NCBI GenBank assembly: GCA_946479805.1
Contig: CAMLHP010000010.1
Span: 1-29,285 of the forward strand
Length of the DNA: 29,285 bases
From: an uncultured Gemmatimonadota bacterium
Lineage (GTDB): Bacteria; Gemmatimonadota; Gemmatimonadetes; Gemmatimonadales; GWC2-71-9
Direction: 5' to 3'
The position numbers and the translations under genes are program-made. The notes beneath the pieces are model-generated. The model saw nothing but the letters and a program-made list of their open reading frames with translations. It made no database searches and was not told where the DNA came from. Of the stretch, positions 25,161-29,285 are shown one piece after another; the first letter of the stretch is position 1, and every line of letters starts with the position of its first letter.

Positions 25161-26456
25161 TTGGCGCGACTGTCAACCATTGGGGCGCTGCTCGTCTGGG
25201 CAGCGCCGCTGGCTGCGCAGGTGCCGTTCGAAGGGTGCGTGGACCGATGGAACAAGCCAGTCCGCGGCGTCGTGCGGGACGACATCGTGTGGGGAGGCAC
25301 CGCCACCCGCGTCAATGGCGAATCGATCATCTACTGGAATTCCCGCAACGACCAGAGCTCCCGCACGTCCCAGATCTTCCTTTATCTCCATGAATGCGCG
25401 CACCACGCCCTCGGCCACCTCAACAAGTCCCGGGCTGCCCGGTGGGAGCTGGAAGCCGATTGCTGGGCGGTACAGCTGATGTGGGAGAGCGGCATGATCC
25501 AGGGACGTCATCTCAGGTTGCTGGAGCAGGAGACCAGCCGCTCCTGGGGCGACGACATCCACCTGAGTGGCGCGGAGCGAACCCGCAGTCTCAACAGGTG
25601 CCTTGAACATAAGACCGACGGAGAAGCCTGGGCGGCCGCACTCGACACGATGCTCAAGGCGAGCGATGGCGGCTTCATCGCCATCGAGGGACAGTCGGTT
25701 CCGGTACCGGACCGCTATACGGGCGTCTTCGAGACCGAAGTGGACCTGCCAGGAACCTACGACTGCGAGATTCGCCAGGAGCGCGAGGTTCGCTGCGTTG
25801 TCTTTGCCGCCCGCACCAGCGGCCGGGTCAATGACCGGTTCGCGGAGCTGTCAGACCTGCTGGAAGACTGGCTGCCCGGAGGCTGGCAGCTCGGTGAGGC
25901 CTCGCCGCCAGACACGGGAACGGTGCGCTTGCTGGCGGTTGAGGACACAGCTGCCGGGCTTCGCTTTCAGCTCGCGGCAACCAGCAAGAACCGCATCGTG
26001 TTCACGATGTATCCATCACGGGCGTTCGCGGCCCGGCAGCTTCCGGCGCTCATCGACGACGCGCCCATGGCCTTTGTGCCAGCATCGTCGCCAAAGACGC
26101 CTCCGGAGTCCGCAGGTGCTGCCGACGAGAGTGCAGCATCCGTTGACCTCACTACACCTTTGGTGCTGCACCAGGGAATGTCGGCGCGTGTTCGGGTCCC
26201 GCGATTCGGAAGTGGCTGGATCAAGGCGAGGATCGCGCGCACAGCTTCGAACACCCCGTGCATGCTCTTCGAGCTTGACCGGACCGATTCAGCCGGGCGG
26301 ACCCAGTACGCTTTCCTGCGGGCCGTCAGCGCCATCCAGGTGGACCGGCGGATGTGGAACGGCGTGGTCTACGGCCTTGGTCCCGCGAAAGAGAGTGACT
26401 GGCATCCAGTGGAACTCGAAGTGGCACGAAGCCAGGACAAGTCGTGTAAACGATAA
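25161..26456 (+). CDS. Exported zinc metallopeptidase-like protein of unknown family
   Basis: 431 residues from a TTG at 25161, the only start that keeps the signal peptide (MARLSTIGALLVWAAPLAAQ); AGGGGA lies about 8 nt upstream. After the signal comes a short domain with LHECAHHALGH (HExxH at 77-81) and then WELEADCWA, giving the ExxxD arrangement (Glu96, Asp100) seen in M48-like peptidases where the Glu is the third zinc ligand. From about 175 on there is a beta-rich part (YTGVFETEVDLPGTYDCEIR) and then two regions I cannot assign, rich in Ala, Ser and Arg. The C-terminal ~250 residues may bind substrate or a partner. The HExxH core is clear; substrate and family are not. It follows the DinB-fold gene by 2 bases. 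Confidence 0.78.
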   Translation: MARLSTIGALLVWAAPLAAQVPFEGCVDRWNKPVRGVVRDDIVWGGTATRVNGESIIYWNSRNDQSSRTSQIFLYLHECAHHALGHLNKSRAARWELEADCWAVQLMWESGMIQGRHLRLLEQETSRSWGDDIHLSGAERTRSLNRCLEHKTDGEAWAAALDTMLKASDGGFIAIEGQSVPVPDRYTGVFETEVDLPGTYDCEIRQEREVRCVVFAARTSGRVNDRFAELSDLLEDWLPGGWQLGEASPPDTGTVRLLAVEDTAAGLRFQLAATSKNRIVFTMYPSRAFAARQLPALIDDAPMAFVPASSPKTPPESAGAADESAASVDLTTPLVLHQGMSARVRVPRFGSGWIKARIARTASNTPCMLFELDRTDSAGRTQYAFLRAVSAIQVDRRMWNGVVYGLGPAKESDWHPVELEVARSQDKSCKR

Positions 26457-26483
26457 CCTGCCTGCCCCGCTTATTTTCCGCGC

Positions 26484-28046
26484 ATGACCACCTCATTTGC
26501 TGAACGCGCAACCCTGGCCGCCGCAGTACTGGAAGAGATCATTGCCGACCGCGGTCTTCTGGCGGAGCTGGATTCAGCCAGCCGCAAGCGCCTGCTGGAC
26601 GCCGCGGCGCTGGTGTACCACCCCGACGCCGCCTCGCGCAGGCAGCTGGTGAAGGCTACTGTCCGGCGGCGGAAAGCCGAGCGGGTGGAGCGAGAGGAAA
26701 AGGCCCGCTCTGCCACCGGCATTCGCACCCTCCGGCGCCAGGCGGTGTTCACCACACCCAACGTCTTCCCGCCCGAGGACTTTTCCACGCAGGACCTTCC
26801 ACCTGACGCCGACCAGCCGCAGGATGGGGCCGGGTCGCGGATGAATGAGCGGCAGCACTGCTATGTCTGCAAGCAGGACTTCACCCAGCTGCACCATTTC
26901 TACGACCAGATGTGCCCGTCGTGCGCCGACTTCAACTTCGCCAAGCGCACCGAACTCGCCGACCTGAGCGGCCGGGTGGCACTGCTCACCGGTGGCCGGG
27001 TCAAGATCGGCTACCAGGCAGGACTCAAGCTGCTGCGCTGCGGGGCCGAGCTCATCGTGACGACCCGGTTCCCGCGGGACTCGGCGGCGCGCTACGCAGC
27101 GGAACCGGATTTTGGCGACTGGGGAGACCGGCTCCATATCTACGGACTGGATCTCAGGCACACGCCGAGCGTGGAAGCATTCTGCAAGGTGCTGCTCGAC
27201 AGCAGGGACCGGCTGGACTTCATCATCAACAACGCCTGCCAGACGGTGCGCCGTCCTCCAGCGTTCTACGAGCACATGATGGAAGAGGAGACAGCTGCCT
27301 TCTCGGCAATGCCGTCGGCCCAGCGGAAGCTCCTGGGTGAGTACGAAGGACTGCGCGGATATCACCTGCTGCCAGAGGCGACTGGGGCCGCGGCATCCAG
27401 CGTGGCGGAGTCGAAAGCTGCACTCAGCGGCGCCTCGGGGCTCACCCATGCGGCGCAGCTTTCCCAGGTGGCGCTGCTTCCGGAGGAGCGTCAGGCCCAG
27501 AGGGACCTGTTCCCCGAGGGAAGGCTGGATCAGGACCTGCAGCAGGTGGACCTCAGGGGCCGTAATTCATGGCGCCTGCTGCTTTCGGAGGTTTCGTCGG
27601 TGGAGCTGCTGGAAGTGCAGCTGGTCAACGCGGTGGCGCCGTTCATCATCAACGCGCGGCTCAAGCCGCTGATGACGCGCACGCCCGAGCGTGACAAGCA
27701 CATTGTCAATGTGTCAGCGATGGAGGGACAGTTCTACCGGAACTTCAAGACCACGCGCCATCCGCACACCAACATGGCCAAGGCGGCGCTGAACATGATG
27801 ACCCGGACGTCAGCCACCGACTACCATGGTGACGGGATCCACATGAACAGCGTGGATACCGGATGGGTGACCGACGAGGACCCGGCTGCGCTGGCGGAGC
27901 GCAAGGTGGTGGAGCACCGCTTCCATCCGCCGCTCGACATCGTGGATGGTGCGGCGCGGATCGTGGATCCCATCATCGCCGGCTTCAACACCGGCGAGCA
28001 TGTGTGGGGACAGTTCCTGAAGGACTACAAGCCGACGGATTGGTAG
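26484..28046 (+). CDS. SDR-like oxidoreductase with N-terminal zinc ribbon and large insertion
   Basis: 520 residues, twice the usual length of a short-chain dehydrogenase. Residues 1-120 are helical and charged. A zinc ribbon CYVC...CPSC follows (Cys126, 129, 144, 147). The Rossmann domain begins at [12 protein letters not shown] (165-176, TGxxxxIG) and has IINNA (247-251). A segment of about 120 residues (255-375) then interrupts the fold, rich in Ala, Glu and Gln. VNVSAMEG (Ser411) and NMAKAALNM (Lys433) match the SDR catalytic Ser and Lys, but the usual Tyr four residues before the Lys is Thr429. A separate Y-x3-K (Tyr418-Lys422) lies just upstream. It could therefore be a non-classical reductase or a pseudo-enzyme that binds NAD(P). 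The ATG has no Shine-Dalgarno; TATTTT (26472-26477) stands 6 nt before it. Confidence 0.85.
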   Translation: MTTSFAERATLAAAVLEEIIADRGLLAELDSASRKRLLDAAALVYHPDAASRRQLVKATVRRRKAERVEREEKARSATGIRTLRRQAVFTTPNVFPPEDFSTQDLPPDADQPQDGAGSRMNERQHCYVCKQDFTQLHHFYDQMCPSCADFNFAKRTELADLSGRVALLTGGRVKIGYQAGLKLLRCGAELIVTTRFPRDSAARYAAEPDFGDWGDRLHIYGLDLRHTPSVEAFCKVLLDSRDRLDFIINNACQTVRRPPAFYEHMMEEETAAFSAMPSAQRKLLGEYEGLRGYHLLPEATGAAASSVAESKAALSGASGLTHAAQLSQVALLPEERQAQRDLFPEGRLDQDLQQVDLRGRNSWRLLLSEVSSVELLEVQLVNAVAPFIINARLKPLMTRTPERDKHIVNVSAMEGQFYRNFKTTRHPHTNMAKAALNMMTRTSATDYHGDGIHMNSVDTGWVTDEDPAALAERKVVEHRFHPPLDIVDGAARIVDPIIAGFNTGEHVWGQFLKDYKPTDW

Positions 28047-28064
28047 GGCGCATGCGATGCGCCC
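28046..28064. terminator. Hairpin at the stop codon between convergent genes
   Basis: GGGCGCAT, loop GCG, ATGCGCCC: an 8-bp perfect stem whose first base is the last base of the SDR stop codon. No U tract follows on either strand, so termination here would need Rho or the hairpin may serve as a 3' end stabiliser. The next gene converges and ends 41 bp further on. Confidence 0.45.
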
Positions 28065-28104
28065 GGTTCAGGCGCATGCAGGACGCCCCTGCCAGCCGGG
28101 CTGG

Positions 28105-28707
28105 TCATTGCCGCACCCAGGTGGGGCGCAGGTCGGAAGTTGCGACATTGACAGCCGAAATCACCGCTTCGTCAAAGACAGCCTCCCGGTCGCGCACGGA
28201 AACGCTGGGACCGCTGCCGGTCAGCGTGACGCGGCCGGTAGTCCGATCTGCGGCCGCGCTGGAGCGCCACAAAGTGCCGCCACTCTCGGTGGAAACCAGT
28301 TTCATCGACAGCTCGACCGTGACGCCCGTACGGAGGGAGGCACGGCCCGGATGGAGGCTGCCACTTGGCTTCTGCTCCGAGATGGCGAGCGTGCCGAGGA
28401 ACGCCACCGGCACACCGCGGCGGGCGAGCACATCCAGCGCGGTATCGGCCGGTCCGAGCTCTATTACCTCGACACCCAACTGGTGTGTCAGCACCGTTTC
28501 GGTGAACTGGCGAGTTGCCAGCGCTGCCAGCGAGGTGTCTGCATCATGGGCATCAAACGTCACCACCGCGACTCGGCCATAGCGCTGCAGGTCCAGGCGT
28601 GCAGGAACTTGCGCGTACTTCGCGGAGCACGCCGAGAGGACAATTGTGCCGCAGATCGCGGCCACCAGATGCGCCGTACGGGCCCGGAGGGTCGATTTGC
28701 AGTCCAT
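28105..28707 (-). CDS. CsgG/LpoB-like lipoprotein
   Basis: A 200-residue lipoprotein from the ATG at 28707, which has an AGGGA about 8 nt upstream and begins a lipoprotein signal ending LSAC (Cys27). The frame stays open back to 29055 but overlaps the divergent membrane gene and has no signal there. The mature part, YGRVAVVTFDAHDAD... ATRQFTETVLTHQLGVEVIE ... VAFLGTLAI ... VTVELSMKLVSTESGGTLWR, has the alternating alpha/beta pattern and the final strand seen in CsgG, LpoB and GNA1162-type lipoproteins. Such proteins form outer-membrane pores or activate cell-wall synthases; the role here is open. It is convergent with the SDR-like gene. Confidence 0.78.
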   Translation of the reverse strand: MDCKSTLRARTAHLVAAICGTIVLSACSAKYAQVPARLDLQRYGRVAVVTFDAHDADTSLAALATRQFTETVLTHQLGVEVIELGPADTALDVLARRGVPVAFLGTLAISEQKPSGSLHPGRASLRTGVTVELSMKLVSTESGGTLWRSSAAADRTTGRVTLTGSGPSVSVRDREAVFDEAVISAVNVATSDLRPTWVRQ

Positions 28708-28804
28708 GTTGACGTCCCTTGAATCGAGGTAGATGCTGCATGCGCAATAGACAGGCCGAAGGTGGGCGAATGATCGATTTTGGCGGGGGCAGGGAGGTGG
28801 AGGG

Positions 28805-29254
28805 TTGAGGCCGGGGCGCGCGATCGCGCTGGGCGGGCTCGCAGTCGGGGCGCTGGATGCGCTGGACGCAATAGTCTTCTTCGGATTACGCGGCGTCTCG
28901 CCGGCCCGAATATTCCAGGGGATCGCCACCGGGCTGCTGGGTCCGTCGGCGAGGCAGGGAGGTGTCGCCACGATCCTGATCGGAATCGCACTCCATTTCC
29001 TCATCGCCACCACCATCGTCGCGGTGTACTGCCTGGCGAGTCGAGCGTGGCCCACGCTCCGCAGGTGGCCGCTGCTGCTGGGCCCGCTCTACGGCATCCT
29101 GGCGTACATTGTGATGAACGAAGTGGTAATCACCCTCGCGTTCGGCCAGCAGCCACTGCCGGCGCTGCCGGTGCTGCTCAATGGGGTGCTGATTCACATG
29201 TTCGGGGTGGGGCTGCCGGCGGCGCTGTTTGCCGGGAAAATCGACTGGGCTTAG
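28805..29254 (+). CDS. Small four-helix membrane protein of a conserved hypothetical type
   Basis: 149 residues from a TTG at 28805, the only start that keeps the first helix; GGAGG (28793-28797) stands 7 nt upstream. Four hydrophobic helices lie near 8-28, 52-78, 90-112 and 120-142. The blocks RIFQGIATGLLGPSA, LGPLYGILAYIVMNEVV and the end of helix 4 match a family of uncharacterised bacterial membrane proteins I have seen annotated only as hypothetical. It is divergent from the CsgG/LpoB-like lipoprotein with a gap of 97 bp. Its TAG stop (29252-29254) falls inside the first unit of the heptamer array at the window end. Confidence 0.75.
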   Translation: MRPGRAIALGGLAVGALDALDAIVFFGLRGVSPARIFQGIATGLLGPSARQGGVATILIGIALHFLIATTIVAVYCLASRAWPTLRRWPLLLGPLYGILAYIVMNEVVITLAFGQQPLPALPVLLNGVLIHMFGVGLPAALFAGKIDWA

Positions 29255-29285
29255 GGCTTAGGGCTTAGGGCTTAGGGCTTAGGGC
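29247..29285 (+). repeat. Heptamer tandem array TTAGGGC starting at a stop codon, cut by the window end
   Basis: Five exact TTAGGGC units run from 29251 to the last base, preceded by GGGC at 29247-29250. The first TAG is the stop codon of the membrane-protein gene. GGG recurs every 7 bases with 4-base loops, giving G-quadruplex potential on the coding strand. The true length is unknown because the window stops inside it. Confidence 0.9.

Noticed and set aside
28708..29055. N-terminal extension of the CsgG/LpoB-like lipoprotein to 29055
   Set aside because: It would overlap the divergent membrane gene, is Pro/Ser/Ala-rich without signal, and places the lipoprotein signal peptide in the middle of the protein.
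29247..29285. Telomere-like sequence because TTAGGGC resembles TTAGGG
   Set aside because: The unit is 7 bp, starts inside a stop codon, and other heptamers of different sequence occur in the same window; a chromosome end is not indicated. The sequence stops only because the window does.

Overview
The window is GC-rich DNA packed with genes on both strands: about 21 complete protein genes plus one clipped gene end at the left edge. I see no rRNA, tRNA, CRISPR array, integrase or transposase. Three soluble serine/threonine kinases fused to TolB-like and TPR regions, two TonB-dependent receptors (one with a carboxypeptidase-regulatory-like N-terminal domain), many lipoproteins, frequent GTG/TTG starts and 7-8 bp tandem arrays between genes together suggest a Gemmatimonadota-like or Acidobacteriota-like chromosome. 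This is an inference from gene style; no marker gene is present.

Layout. 1-146: the tail of a + strand gene, a strong intrinsic terminator and an inverted octamer array. 144-4917 (minus strand): an LVIVD-repeat lipoprotein and a DUF305 lipoprotein that share an extended -10 promoter, downstream of an ABC-F translation ATPase. 4985-9708 (+): two outer-membrane TonB-dependent receptors. 9706-9780: a G-rich heptamer array. 9927-14299: two tandem, clearly paralogous kinase/TolB-like/TPR proteins, coupled by a TGATG overlap. 14399-15792: a creatininase-family hydrolase and, convergent with it, a CDP-alcohol phosphatidyltransferase. 15855-17170: cupin, small DUF2834-like membrane protein and exported histidine phosphatase, read as an operon. 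17196-19445: a third, more diverged kinase/TolB-like/TPR protein. 19556-24524: a Gly-rich small protein, then a run of closely spaced genes (sialidase lipoprotein, PLP decarboxylase, DUF2214 protein, GNAT acetyltransferase, DUF488 protein, membrane protein). 24616-28046: exported DinB-fold protein, exported zinc metallopeptidase and an unusual zinc-ribbon SDR protein. 28105-29285: a CsgG/LpoB-like lipoprotein, a divergent small membrane protein and a further heptamer array cut by the window end.

How the parts may work together. Much of the content is envelope-facing: receptors, lipoproteins and exported hydrolases. The kinases have no visible membrane segment, so they should act in the cytoplasm, with the TolB-like and TPR halves probably serving as sensor or docking modules. 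No classical defence, secretion or biosynthetic cluster is present.

The most unusual signals are: (i) three arrays with different TAG-containing 7-8 bp units, each beginning at the TAG stop codon of a gene, two of them with G-quadruplex potential; (ii) a terminator-like hairpin 20 nt upstream of the sialidase-decarboxylase pair that leaves no room for a separate promoter; (iii) an SDR-like protein with an N-terminal zinc ribbon, a ~120-residue insertion and Thr at the usual catalytic Tyr position; (iv) a vicinal-cysteine motif conserved in the first TPR region of the two tandem kinases.
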